The notes under the pieces: generated by a model
What the model saw: only the letters and a program-made list of their open reading frames with translations
What the model was told of the DNA's origin: nothing
Databases searched by the model: none
Shown here: piece by piece, positions 18,116-27,008 of the stretch
How the letters are laid out: every line of letters begins with the position of its first letter
Numbering within the stretch: the stretch's first letter is position 1
Translations under genes and position numbers: made by a program
DNA from: an uncultured bacterium
Lineage (GTDB): Bacteria; DRYD01
NCBI GenBank assembly: GCA_937139605.1
Contig: CAKZQG010000037.1
Span: forward strand, 1-64,000
Length of the DNA stretch: 64,000 bases
Reading direction: 5' to 3'

Positions 18116-18661
18116 ATGAAGCTAAAAAAAGTTAAAATTTATCAATTAGCTACTGATATTGTTACTGATGATGCGGTTGTAATATTAAAAGATGAAGAAA
18201 ACAAAAATATTCTACCAATAGTAATAGGACATTTTGAAGCATCTAGTATCGCTATAGCTTTGGAAAAACTTAAAATAGAAAGACCAATGACGCACGATTT
18301 GATTAAAAATATCTTTGATACTTTAGAAGTAAATGTTGAAAAAATTGTTATAACAGAACTAAAAGGATCCACTTATTACGCTAAAATATACCTGAATTAT
18401 AAAGATAAAACTTATGAAATAGATGCAAGGCCTAGTGATAGTATAGCTATTGCTGTTAGAACTAACGCACCTATCTATGTTAATGAAAACTTATTGGAAA
18501 ATGTCCCAATTGTTGAATATACTGAAAAAAATAATGAAGTTAAAAGTATTTCTAATTTACCAGAAGATGAAGAAAAGCAAAGGTTTAAACAGTTCTTGGA
18601 TAAAATCAAACCTACTGATTTCCTTAAATACTTTAAAGAAGAAGGAGAAGATAAAGAGTAA
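18116..18661 (+). CDS. Bifunctional nuclease family protein (DUF151/BFN)
   Basis: A 181-residue protein with the BFN domain: VVILKDEENKNILPIVIGHF, then SIAIALEKLKIERPMTHDLI and YEIDARPSDSIAIAVRTNAP, all diagnostic blocks of this family. BFN proteins have been reported as DNases/RNases; their cellular role in bacteria is not settled. A C-terminal acidic tail (about 50 residues) is common in the family. The ATG has no Shine-Dalgarno site but directly follows leader pseudoknot copy 2. The MTA phosphorylase gene follows after 37 bp. Confidence 0.9.
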   Translation: MKLKKVKIYQLATDIVTDDAVVILKDEENKNILPIVIGHFEASSIAIALEKLKIERPMTHDLIKNIFDTLEVNVEKIVITELKGSTYYAKIYLNYKDKTYEIDARPSDSIAIAVRTNAPIYVNENLLENVPIVEYTEKNNEVKSISNLPEDEEKQRFKQFLDKIKPTDFLKYFKEEGEDKE

Positions 18662-18698
18662 TTAATTAAACAGTAATTAATAGAAAGGAGAAATTAAA

Positions 18699-19526
18699 AT
18701 GGAAAAAGCTTTTAAAGCTGATATAGGGGTAATAGGAGGTACTGGATTTTATTCATTTTTAGATTCAGTTGAAATAAGTATAGAAACACCCTATGGACCT
18801 ACTTCTGATAAAATAGCAATTGCAGAAATAGATTCTAAGAAAGTTGCTTTTATCCCTAGGCATGGTAAAGATCATAGATATCCTCCTTCTTTTGTACCTT
18901 ATAAAGCTAATATCTGGGCATTAAAAAAATTAGGAGTTAGATTTATTTTAAGCCCTTGTGCTGCAGGATCTTTACAACCTCATATAAAACCTGGTGATAT
19001 TGTTGTATTAGATCAGATATTTGATAGAACTACTAAAAGATCTAATTCATTTTATGAAGGGCCAGTTACTACTCACGTATCTTTTGCTTATCCTTACTCT
19101 GAATATCTTAGAAAAATTATAATAAAAGAAGCTCAAAGATTAGATTTATCTTTCCATCCAAAAGGCACAGTTGTTGTAATAGAAGGACCGAGATTTTCTA
19201 CAAAAGCTGAAAGTAGATATTATACTAAAATGGGATTTGAAGTTATAAATATGACTCAGATGCCTGAAGCTATTCTAGCAAGAGAATTAGAAATAGCTTT
19301 TGCTGGGATCGCTTTAATTACTGATTATGACGTGGGTTTAGAAGATGAGCCATCTATTGAACCCGTTTCTCATGAGTTAGCTGTCCAAAATTTTATTAAA
19401 AACCAAGAAAAATTAAAAAATCTCTTAATTAATGTTATTAAAAACATTGATATAAATTATCGCGATGAAGCTCATTCTTCTCTTAAAAATGCACGTTTCA
19501 CTCAAAATGTCGTTAATTTATTCTAA
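18699..19526 (+). CDS. mtnP: S-methyl-5'-thioadenosine phosphorylase
   Basis: A 275-residue purine nucleoside phosphorylase of the MTAP class, which splits methylthioadenosine into adenine and methylthioribose-1-phosphate in methionine salvage. Visible motifs are IGGTGFYSF at the start (phosphate site), PRHGKDHRYPPS, SPCAAGSLQPHIKPGD, EGPRFSTKAESR (the phosphate/ribose motif) and INMTQMPEAILARE with TDYD for base recognition. A clear GAAAGGAG site precedes the ATG. The enzyme might prefer 5'-methylthioinosine; the sequence alone does not decide. Confidence 0.93.
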   Translation: MEKAFKADIGVIGGTGFYSFLDSVEISIETPYGPTSDKIAIAEIDSKKVAFIPRHGKDHRYPPSFVPYKANIWALKKLGVRFILSPCAAGSLQPHIKPGDIVVLDQIFDRTTKRSNSFYEGPVTTHVSFAYPYSEYLRKIIIKEAQRLDLSFHPKGTVVVIEGPRFSTKAESRYYTKMGFEVINMTQMPEAILARELEIAFAGIALITDYDVGLEDEPSIEPVSHELAVQNFIKNQEKLKNLLINVIKNIDINYRDEAHSSLKNARFTQNVVNLF

Positions 19527-19558
19527 AGCTCCTTAAGTTATTATAAATTAATAAACTA

Positions 19559-20593
19559 ATGCTTTCAAGAGACGAAAAAATAGATATACTTAGAGGAATT
19601 GCTATTTTTTTTATGATTTTAGCTAATTTTAGCCCATATTTTATAGATAATCCCCCATTTGTATTCAGATTCTTATACACCTTGGCGGCTCCCATCTTTA
19701 TTTTATTATCTAATTTTATGATTACCTATAACCATTATTTTAAAAATTATAACTATTCTTACTATTTTAAAAGAGGATTATATATAATATTCTGGGCTAT
19801 ATTTATCGATAGTATCATATATAGAATCTTCCCTTTTTGTTCTTTTGATGTTTTATATCTTATCGGATTTAGTATTATTGTTAATAGCTTATTTTTTAAA
19901 TTATCTCATTTTCTTATATTTATTATTTCTAATGCTATTTTTATAATAACTCCTTTTTTACAAATTAAATATGGATATATTGATTTACCTATTGAAGCTA
20001 AGTTATTTGATTTATCTTTTTTTAAATTTGTATTAGTAAATTATTCTTTAAAGCATTTTTTAATAGATGGCTATTTCCCTATTTTCCCTTTCCTTGGAAT
20101 TGCCTTAATGGGTATTTTTTTCTTTAATTTATATTACAATAAAAGAGATATTTTTTTTAATAAGTACTTTTTTATTTTTATATTTTTCGTTTTTTTAATC
20201 TTGAGTATAAGATTATATAATATTAAAGATATTTTAATAATAAGGGATGGATATGCTGAATTATTTTATCCCCCTACTTTAGATTTTATCTACTGGAGCT
20301 TAAGCTTAATTTTTTTACTTTTTTATATTTTACTTAATTTACCCAATTCTCTTTATGCTAATGATAAGCTTTTGTCTTTTTTTAATAAATTAGGAAAACA
20401 TTCTCTATTTATTTATGTTTTCCATTTATTCTTTGCTGAATATATCTTTACTTTTATTGAAAAATATTTTAATATTTATAATACTAACTATAGCTTGTTT
20501 TTACTTATTATATTTTATATTTTGTTTTTATTAATATTAAACTATGTAATTAATTTAATTGAAAAACAAAAGACTGTTTATAATTTTAAATAA
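19559..20593 (+). CDS. Membrane acyltransferase-like protein (DUF1624/HGSNAT type)
   Basis: A 344-residue polytopic membrane protein with about nine or ten hydrophobic helices. The N-terminal block RDEKIDILRGIAIFFMILAN is the hallmark of the DUF1624 / heparan-alpha-glucosaminide N-acetyltransferase group, distant relatives of acyltransferase-3 enzymes that acetylate sugars across the membrane. A C-terminal GKHSLFIYVFH segment supports this. It lies 32 bp after mtnP without a Shine-Dalgarno site. The substrate is unknown; cell-surface glycan modification is likely by family. Confidence 0.8.
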   Translation: MLSRDEKIDILRGIAIFFMILANFSPYFIDNPPFVFRFLYTLAAPIFILLSNFMITYNHYFKNYNYSYYFKRGLYIIFWAIFIDSIIYRIFPFCSFDVLYLIGFSIIVNSLFFKLSHFLIFIISNAIFIITPFLQIKYGYIDLPIEAKLFDLSFFKFVLVNYSLKHFLIDGYFPIFPFLGIALMGIFFFNLYYNKRDIFFNKYFFIFIFFVFLILSIRLYNIKDILIIRDGYAELFYPPTLDFIYWSLSLIFLLFYILLNLPNSLYANDKLLSFFNKLGKHSLFIYVFHLFFAEYIFTFIEKYFNIYNTNYSLFLLIIFYILFLLILNYVINLIEKQKTVYNFK

Positions 20594-20734
20594 ATTAAAC
20601 TATCTTAGAAATACTAGCTTTATAATTGAAATTAATTGAGAACTAAATCTTTCTTAAATCAATTGTAAGATTTTTCTACCAAATGAGTTTATTTTTTTAG
20701 CATTCAATTAAGTAGTTTAGATTTATGATCCTTA

Positions 20735-21292
20735 TTAATTTTCTGCTTGGAGTTTTACTTCTTTTGGAGTGTTTAATTCCACAATGAATTTATATCTACC
20801 TACTTTAACTGGTTGGCCATTCATATCTACTTGATCCCAAACAGTTGGAAAGACTAACTTTTCAAATGGTTTTAATGTTATAGAATATGGATTAGGAATC
20901 TGCTTGGATTTAGGTTTATTTGTCCAAACTGTTGTATAGTACTTAGTTATCCCCAAGTTTATTGGCCTTAAAACTGTTATATATGCTATATCTGGCGAAT
21001 TAAATTTTATTTCTTTCTTTGAAGAAGTAGTATTCTTTATTACTAAATATATTGTTACTTTTTCTCCTATATCGTACTTATCTTTATCAGTATTAAAACT
21101 TATTTCTAATCCATCTAAAATTACTTTATCTTTTTTAGCAAAAACTTTTGAATTATATACGTTATTTCCGATTGATAAAATTATATATAATATAATAACA
21201 ATTACAATGAAATTTTTAAGGGCTAGTTTTTCTTTTTCTTTTTGTTTTTCTGATATTTCTGCTGCTTTATGTTTTATTTTTGGCTTTACCAT
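20735..21292 (-). CDS. Membrane-anchored BsuPI-domain protein
   Basis: A 185-residue protein with a short cytoplasmic Lys/Glu-rich tail, one membrane helix (residues about 29-45, FIVIVIILYIILSIGN) and an external beta-sandwich. The domain pattern ISFNTDKDKYDIGEKVTIYLVIKNT ... VGRYKFIVEL (written here in two pieces of one domain) is that of the intracellular proteinase inhibitor BsuPI family (PF12690), which bacteria use in many surface proteins. It lies just downstream of pgi on the same strand. Protease inhibition is not established for this member. Confidence 0.72.
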   Translation of the reverse strand: MVKPKIKHKAAEISEKQKEKEKLALKNFIVIVIILYIILSIGNNVYNSKVFAKKDKVILDGLEISFNTDKDKYDIGEKVTIYLVIKNTTSSKKEIKFNSPDIAYITVLRPINLGITKYYTTVWTNKPKSKQIPNPYSITLKPFEKLVFPTVWDQVDMNGQPVKVGRYKFIVELNTPKEVKLQAEN

Positions 21293-21327
21293 GTTTATTT
21301 ATCTTTAATTAACATTTATTAACTTTA

Positions 21328-22734
21328 TTAACCTTCTTTTAAGATACCTATAATTGGTAAGTTAAGGTTCTTAGTGGTAATAAAATCTCCTAGCGCTTGA
21401 TATATAAATAATTCATTTATTTCTTTTAGTTCAAAAGGTATTTTATCTGAATAATTAAGTATTTGTATAAATATCCCTTTTTTAGGCCCCCCTTTATATA
21501 GTTGTCCTATTGAATGTAAATACCTTGGACCTAAACTTAATATTACAGGCATTTTAAATAACTCAATTAACTCCTTTTGTAATTCCTCTTTATCATTTAT
21601 ATCATCATAATCCCCATAATACTGAATAACTATATAACTTTTATTTTCATTAAGATTCTTCTTAATAAAATCTATAACTAAATTCTTATTTAAATTTAAA
21701 CTATTGTTTATATAATAATCTTTTATGTTATAATTTGATTTATTTTTTAGAATTTGATTAGTTGTATCCTTAGATAATTTAACATCTGGTTGATTAAATG
21801 GATTAACTTTTATTAAAGAAGCTATTAATCCAGTTTGTATAAACCATAAATACATATAAGAAAATATATTTTCTATTTGTTGTAAGTCATATATTTTTAA
21901 TGTGTTTTGATTTTCAAGGTAATGATATCTAAAATCATAGATTATTGGAAGAACTCCTTTATTATTTTTGCCTGTACTTTCTGCTATTAATTGTTCTAAC
22001 CAATAGCCTACATATTTTTCCTTATCTGTATTATATTTAAAAACTATTTCAAAATAATTATTATCTATTTTAGATAATAAATTATTAAATAAATCATAAT
22101 CTATTAGATCATAAATATTATCTTTAGTTTGATTTATTATATTAGGGATATCTTTTAAATTAATATCTATTAAATAAGCTGGAGCTAATCCGAATTCTGT
22201 AAAAGCTGAGTATCTTCCTCCTATATTCTCATTAGGATTTATAACTACTAATTCTTTATAATTATTTTTTATTTCTAAATCTAAAGTTGAGTTTTTATCT
22301 GTTATAAAAATAAAGTTATCTTTGTTAAAATATTTTTTGAAAAAATATCTAAAAAGAGTGTCTGTTTCTATAGTTGTTCCTGATTTACTAGATACTATAA
22401 ATAAGTTTTTTTTGTTTTTAATACTATTTTCTATTTTATGAATATAATTTGGGTTAATTGTATCAATAACTATTAATTTGTTGTTATTTGGTAATATTTT
22501 AGAGAATGCTAAACTAGATAAACTAGAACCTCCCATCCCTAATAAAATATAATTATCAAAATCCTTATAACCTTTAAGATTATTTTCAATATTTTCTATA
22601 ACCTTTTCTATATTTAAATCTATCCAATCTATTCTGTTATCTATTTCTTCGTCTTTTATCCATATAGATGTATCTTTTTGTAATAACTTTCCTACTAACT
22701 CCTGAATTATTTCTTTATTTTTTAAATTACTCAT
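21328..22734 (-). CDS. pgi: Glucose-6-phosphate isomerase
   Basis: A 468-residue sugar isomerase linking glucose-6-P and fructose-6-P. Signatures: GMGGSSLSSLAF (N-terminal SIS fold), FIVSSKSGTTIET (phosphate loop), NIGGRYSAFTEFGLAPAYL (conserved core, with the catalytic Glu region at ENIGGRYS), LEQLIAESTGKNNKG (second sugar-binding block) and the C-terminal QLYKGGPKKG with the catalytic His nearby (LHSIGQ). The length is close to the short bacterial PGI class. Three small unknown genes lie upstream on the same strand. Confidence 0.93.
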   Translation of the reverse strand: MSNLKNKEIIQELVGKLLQKDTSIWIKDEEIDNRIDWIDLNIEKVIENIENNLKGYKDFDNYILLGMGGSSLSSLAFSKILPNNNKLIVIDTINPNYIHKIENSIKNKKNLFIVSSKSGTTIETDTLFRYFFKKYFNKDNFIFITDKNSTLDLEIKNNYKELVVINPNENIGGRYSAFTEFGLAPAYLIDINLKDIPNIINQTKDNIYDLIDYDLFNNLLSKIDNNYFEIVFKYNTDKEKYVGYWLEQLIAESTGKNNKGVLPIIYDFRYHYLENQNTLKIYDLQQIENIFSYMYLWFIQTGLIASLIKVNPFNQPDVKLSKDTTNQILKNKSNYNIKDYYINNSLNLNKNLVIDFIKKNLNENKSYIVIQYYGDYDDINDKEELQKELIELFKMPVILSLGPRYLHSIGQLYKGGPKKGIFIQILNYSDKIPFELKEINELFIYQALGDFITTKNLNLPIIGILKEG

Positions 22735-22778
22735 ACCTTTTATTGTTTGCTTATTAAATGAATTATTAATGGAGATAT

Positions 22779-23039
22779 TTACTCAGTGTTTTCTTCCTCT
22801 AGAAGTTTTTTTAGTTTATTTAGATTATCTTTTTCATAAAATAGTTTATAAAAGAAATCTATTTCAATGGGATTAATAAATATTGATAAAAAGGGTTCAG
22901 AAACTAGCACTATGCTTCCTATTATTCTTCTAAAAGGATACATTATCTCTAATAAAAATGAAGCTATATTTTGTAGTTCATATTTTTTTATTAATTCGTA
23001 TATGTATTGGATTTTTTGTTCATTTTCTAAATTATTCAT
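22779..23039 (-). CDS. Small unknown protein, 86 aa
   Basis: An 86-residue protein beginning MNNLENEQKIQYIYELIKKY, with an amphipathic middle (FLLEIMYPFRRIIGSIVLVS) and a charged tail. No domain recognised. It sits between an unknown membrane protein (upstream, 46 bp) and pgi (downstream), all on the minus strand, so it is likely part of the 22.8-26.2 kb cluster of unknowns. The hydrophobic centre may make it membrane associated. Confidence 0.55.
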   Translation of the reverse strand: MNNLENEQKIQYIYELIKKYELQNIASFLLEIMYPFRRIIGSIVLVSEPFLSIFINPIEIDFFYKLFYEKDNLNKLKKLLEEENTE

Positions 23040-23085
23040 AAATTATTATATTTTGAATTTATTAATTTATTTTTAAATTTATTTT

Positions 23086-23886
23086 CTAATTTATTTTTAT
23101 GCCTAACCATTGGTTGATTAGGAAATTAAAGATTTGGATAGCTAGGGATGCACGCGCCATTACAGTAAAACCAAAGGCTGTCCCAAACCCTATCATTAAA
23201 AATATTATCCCTATTTTTACTACATTTAATACTGGCCCTTTAAACTCTATAGCAAAATAAAAATATAGTAAAGTAGATAAAACACCTACTAACATTATTA
23301 TAGTTGAAACCCAATCTATAGATCCTGTAGTAAGGTTAAATATTGGATTTATTGTTGAATTTATTTGTTTTATTATATCTGCTATCCCTGTAGAGTATAT
23401 GTTTATACCTGCTGTAACACCTATTATAAATGCAATGGATATTCTACTAACCCATCCAATTTTGGGAAATAACTTTGCTAAAACTAATAATCCCAATATT
23501 GTTGGAATTATTATGTTTAATAATGCCCAAAAATTAGAAGTTAGTGAAGGTAATCCTAATGTTAATTTATAGTTCCCTACTATTGGTAGTATTAAATCAA
23601 AATTATAATAAGGTATTACTTGATCTTTAATTAAAGAATTGTGTAAGTAATTCATGTATAATATTCTTTCTAAACTAAGGAATATATTAGGGTGTAGATA
23701 ACTCCAATAAGTATAAACTACCCAGTATCCAGCAGAAACACCTATAAATAAATGCTCCGCAAATTTATAAAATATATTATCTTTATACAAAAAGCTGTAA
23801 ATAAATAATACTAATAACGCATATATCCATACAAAGATATCAGTAGAAATATTTATACTAATAGCTAAAACACTAACTAACATCAT
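23086..23886 (-). CDS. Unknown polytopic membrane protein
   Basis: A 266-residue protein with about seven hydrophobic segments. Distinct non-random patches include KFAEHLFIGVSAGYWVVYTY near residue 42 and a C-terminal GFGTAFGFTVMARASLAIQ, which look conserved and not low-complexity. No transporter or enzyme family is recognised. It sits in the minus-strand cluster with the 430-residue membrane protein at 23947 and the 86-residue protein at 22779; together they may form a membrane complex, which is inference from order only. Confidence 0.7.
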   Translation of the reverse strand: MMLVSVLAISINISTDIFVWIYALLVLFIYSFLYKDNIFYKFAEHLFIGVSAGYWVVYTYWSYLHPNIFLSLERILYMNYLHNSLIKDQVIPYYNFDLILPIVGNYKLTLGLPSLTSNFWALLNIIIPTILGLLVLAKLFPKIGWVSRISIAFIIGVTAGINIYSTGIADIIKQINSTINPIFNLTTGSIDWVSTIIMLVGVLSTLLYFYFAIEFKGPVLNVVKIGIIFLMIGFGTAFGFTVMARASLAIQIFNFLINQWLGIKIN

Positions 23887-23946
23887 TATTTTAATTATTC
23901 TATATTTTTGTTATTTTCCCTTTATAAGATATTTTTTATTATTTTA

Positions 23947-25239
23947 TTATTTTATTATTAATACAATAGGTGTTTGTTGATCATCATTTCCCTGAGGATT
24001 ACTTTTTAAACTATTAATTATGAATTCATTGATATCTTTGTTGGAATCTGTTTTTCCAAGAATATCAACTTTTCCTAAGTCATTTGCATCTACTATGAAT
24101 ATATCTACTGAATTTTTAAAATTTTCTAAGTTATTTTCTATTAATTTTTGTATGAGTTTGTTTTTAAAGTAAATAGCCCAGGTATCGGGATTATCGGGTG
24201 CTAAAACTACATATTTATCATAAGGTCTAATAGTTCCTCCTGCATCATCAACTGCTGCTGCTTTCCTACCAGCTACTTTATAAAACCACCCACTTTGATT
24301 TAATAATTTCCCTAATATTCCTGCTATTATTCCTATATAAAATCTTATAAATCCTATTTCTTGTATTACTTTGTTCAAAGCGTAGTTACTTGATAATGAA
24401 CTATCCTCATTAAAATAATGATTAAATAACTTGGCTAAAAAATTAGGTTCTATTGAGTAAATATTAAACGCTCTTTTTTGAATAATAGCTACTAAGCTTT
24501 CTGCTATCGATATTAAAACTTTTTTGCTCCCATTTGTTTTATCTCTTATTAACTTTAAGCCTTCTATTATTAAATTAATTAGCTCTTCATCATTATTAAA
24601 ATGTGTTATTATTGGAGTTTTTAAGCAATATATATTGAATTCTTCTTTAACAGATTTATTTATTATTTGGACTTCTTGCTTTTTAGTTAAATGATTAAAT
24701 AAATTAGCTAATTCAATTGGTAAATCTGTATAAATTTTATCAAAATCTTTTAAATTAAACTCTTTATATAAAGTTCTTAATGGTTTTAAATCATAATATA
24801 ATATATTTAAACTAAGGTAAAATTGTTTTAAATCTTCTGGTTTTAAATTATAGAAATCTTTAGATATAAATATACAATAAATTTTTTGTTCTTTATTTTT
24901 TTTTATTATAATAGTATCAAAATAAGTACTTACTGGATTGTTTATACATAATTTAAAGTAATTTAAATAAGGAGGATTAAGGTAAGGAATTATATCTAAA
25001 ATTATACTGTGAAAATTTCCACTGTTTTTTAATATAACTTCAAATCCTATAATCGCGTTGGTTGTATTATTTTCTTTTATAAAGAAAATCTTGTTTAATT
25101 TAATTTCTATGTATGAATTTTTCTTAAAAAAATATAAAAAAAGCGCTATAATAAAAGGTATAAATAAGATTAAAATAAAAAAAATGGAAACTAACAAAAA
25201 CAATTTTAGCATTGAATTATTATTGTTATATATCTGCAA
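23947..25239 (-). CDS. Unknown membrane-anchored protein, 430 aa
   Basis: One N-terminal membrane helix (residues about 11-38), then a large soluble domain. The most conserved-looking stretch is AAAVDDAGGTIRPYDKYVVL near residue 330, followed by APDNPDTWAIYFKN; this kind of Gly/Asp/Pro-rich patch stands out from the Ile/Asn-rich background and suggests a real active or binding site. A helical hydrophobic segment (FIRFYIGIIAGILGKLL) precedes it. Its start overlaps the next upstream gene by 14 bp, so the two are coupled. Function unknown. Confidence 0.7.
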   Translation of the reverse strand: MQIYNNNNSMLKLFLLVSIFFILILFIPFIIALFLYFFKKNSYIEIKLNKIFFIKENNTTNAIIGFEVILKNSGNFHSIILDIIPYLNPPYLNYFKLCINNPVSTYFDTIIIKKNKEQKIYCIFISKDFYNLKPEDLKQFYLSLNILYYDLKPLRTLYKEFNLKDFDKIYTDLPIELANLFNHLTKKQEVQIINKSVKEEFNIYCLKTPIITHFNNDEELINLIIEGLKLIRDKTNGSKKVLISIAESLVAIIQKRAFNIYSIEPNFLAKLFNHYFNEDSSLSSNYALNKVIQEIGFIRFYIGIIAGILGKLLNQSGWFYKVAGRKAAAVDDAGGTIRPYDKYVVLAPDNPDTWAIYFKNKLIQKLIENNLENFKNSVDIFIVDANDLGKVDILGKTDSNKDINEFIINSLKSNPQGNDDQQTPIVLIIK

Positions 25240-26152
25240 TTGTATTATATTCTTTATCTATGATTTTTAATTTTGGTTTTTCTGGATCTCCATAAATTAT
25301 AATTAAATTATCTGTGGTTTTTTCTATACTAATTACATCTCCCGGTAAGTTTAAAGTATTTTTTAGACTACCACTAATGGCATAAACTCTTATACTTGAG
25401 GTCTTATCACTTACTATTATATCGCTATTGTTTAAAGCATATAAAGCTAATTTTTCATCTTTAGTTAATTGTATTGTCTTTAGGTTTTGAAAATTAATTG
25501 TATATAAATTTAAAATCCCATCTGCTGTTAAAACTAAAAACTTATTTTTCTTTGTATCTATATCTATTGAAATAACAAATTTATCAAAATCTAACATTTT
25601 CTTTTTACTTATAAAATTAAACCATAAAAAACTAGATAAACTATATAAATATACAAACCTATTAGCACTTACTAAAAACTCATTATTAGAAATATATTTT
25701 AAATCTGTTGGTTTTAAGATAGTATCTTTTTTTAGATATTTTAATTTATCATTTTTTATTTCACAAATGTTAATGGTTTTATCTGTTAATAATAAGAACT
25801 TATAATAGTTTTCAGTAGGATTTAAAGTATATAGAAATAATGGATTATAGTTTATGTTATATTCTTGTTGGGGATTTAAAATAACGTTGTTAGCTATTAA
25901 AATTGAGTTATCTGATAAAAGAGCTAAGTTATCATTATCTATATAAAAAACACTTTTTATTTTTTCCGGTAAATTACTGGTTTTAATTAATTTTTTATTC
26001 TCTAAATCCCATAAAAAATATTGATTGTATCTTGATAAATAACTTAAAAATTTTTCATTATAACTTATAGTAGTATTTGCAAGTACTATTTTAAATACAA
26101 TTAATGAAAAAATTAAAAATATTATATGATATTTAATGTTTTTTTTATTCAT
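25226..26152 (-). CDS. Secreted WD40/beta-propeller-like protein
   Basis: A 308-residue protein with a signal peptide (IIFLIFSLIVFKIVLA, residues about 10-25) and repeated four-strand-like units (KIKSVFYIDNDNLALLSDNS, TDKTINICEIKNDKLKYLK, TADGILNLYTINF, DKTSSIRVYAISG) consistent with a beta-propeller. It is the first gene of the minus-strand cluster of unknowns and overlaps the next by 14 bp. tRNA-Thr lies just upstream on the same strand. The ligand is unknown. Confidence 0.65.
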   Translation of the reverse strand: MNKKNIKYHIIFLIFSLIVFKIVLANTTISYNEKFLSYLSRYNQYFLWDLENKKLIKTSNLPEKIKSVFYIDNDNLALLSDNSILIANNVILNPQQEYNINYNPLFLYTLNPTENYYKFLLLTDKTINICEIKNDKLKYLKKDTILKPTDLKYISNNEFLVSANRFVYLYSLSSFLWFNFISKKKMLDFDKFVISIDIDTKKNKFLVLTADGILNLYTINFQNLKTIQLTKDEKLALYALNNSDIIVSDKTSSIRVYAISGSLKNTLNLPGDVISIEKTTDNLIIIYGDPEKPKLKIIDKEYNTIADI

Positions 26153-26163
26153 ATGTGTTAATT

Positions 26164-26235
26164 AGCTGGGGATGGGAATTGAACCCACGACCTGCTCATT
26201 ACGAGTGAGCTGCTCTACCCCTGAGCTACCCCAGC
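26164..26235 (-). tRNA. tRNA-Thr (CGT)
   Basis: A 72-nt cloverleaf on the minus strand. Acceptor GCTGGGG pairs with CCCCAGC, the D-arm is GCTC-AGGGGTA-GAGC, the anticodon stem-loop is GCTCA-CTCGTAA-TGAGC (anticodon CGT, reading ACG), and the T-arm is GTGGG-TTCAATT-CCCAT with one G-T pair. The discriminator is T. CCA is not encoded. Confidence 0.96.
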
Positions 26236-26312
26236 ACCTATTGTTTTTTTACTTTTTATTTACAATATATCTTTTATTATTATTATATTTTTCCCTCTTT
26301 TACCCTTCATTA

Positions 26313-26343
26313 TTGCTAAGGAATTTATATAAAAGTCTATAAT
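26313..26343 (+). promoter_or_regulatory. Weak promoter candidate for the exonuclease gene
   Basis: TTGCTA at 26313-26318, 19-bp spacer, TATAAT at 26338-26343, about 70 bases before the ATG at 26412. The spacer is long, so confidence is low. Confidence 0.3.
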
Positions 26344-26411
26344 AATAATATAAAGGGATACTAAAAATAAATAATAATAAAAAAAATATGAATACAATTT
26401 AAGGGGTTAAA

Positions 26412-27002
26412 ATGTATTTAGTTTTAGATTTAGAAACTACTGGAACTGAAGTAGGATATCACGAAATAATTCAATTAGGAGCAGTTTTATTAGATCAGGA
26501 TTTTAATGAAATATCTAATTTTTTTAGTAATGTTTGTCCAGTTTATGAAAATAGATTCTCAAAAGAAGCACAAAAAGTACATTATTTATCTATGATTGAT
26601 TTAGAAAATTCCCCTGCTATTTATGAAATAATTCCTCAGTTTGAAGACTGGATACTAAAGTCTTTAAAATTAAAAAATAAAAAGGAATTAAGGAATTTAG
26701 TATTAGCTGGACAAAGTGTTTATTTTGATATAATTTTTCTACAATATGCTTATAAACAAAACCAAATCCCTTATCCATTTTCTCATAAAATCCTAGACCT
26801 AAAAATATTAGCTTTTTATTATTTTACAATCCTAAAAAATAATAATATTGATGTACCCCAAAGCTTGAGTTTAGAATCTATTGCTAATTTCTTTAATCTA
26901 AAAAGAAGTAGTAATGTACATAACGCTTTAGAAGATGCTATCTTAACTGCTAAATGTATTTCTATTATTTTAAATGAATCTAAAAAATTTAAAATAATTT
27001 AA
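26412..27002 (+). CDS. DEDDh 3'-5' exonuclease (DnaQ-like)
   Basis: A 196-residue exonuclease domain protein. Motif Exo I is LDLETTG (Asp6, Glu8). Exo II carries the Asp of GQSVYFDIIFLQ. Exo III is HNALEDAILTA with the catalytic His and Asp of the DEDDh class. This is a stand-alone domain like the epsilon proofreading subunit or PolC exonuclease module, without polymerase or GIY-YIG parts. AAGGGG lies just upstream of the ATG. It could serve proofreading or RNA/DNA trimming; context does not decide. Confidence 0.88.
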   Translation: MYLVLDLETTGTEVGYHEIIQLGAVLLDQDFNEISNFFSNVCPVYENRFSKEAQKVHYLSMIDLENSPAIYEIIPQFEDWILKSLKLKNKKELRNLVLAGQSVYFDIIFLQYAYKQNQIPYPFSHKILDLKILAFYYFTILKNNNIDVPQSLSLESIANFFNLKRSSNVHNALEDAILTAKCISIILNESKKFKII

Positions 27003-27008
27003 AAATTA

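Noticed and set aside
20594-20734. Hidden gene or terminator between the convergent genes at 20593 and 20735
   Set aside because: Only AT-rich sequence with no stable hairpin or frame.
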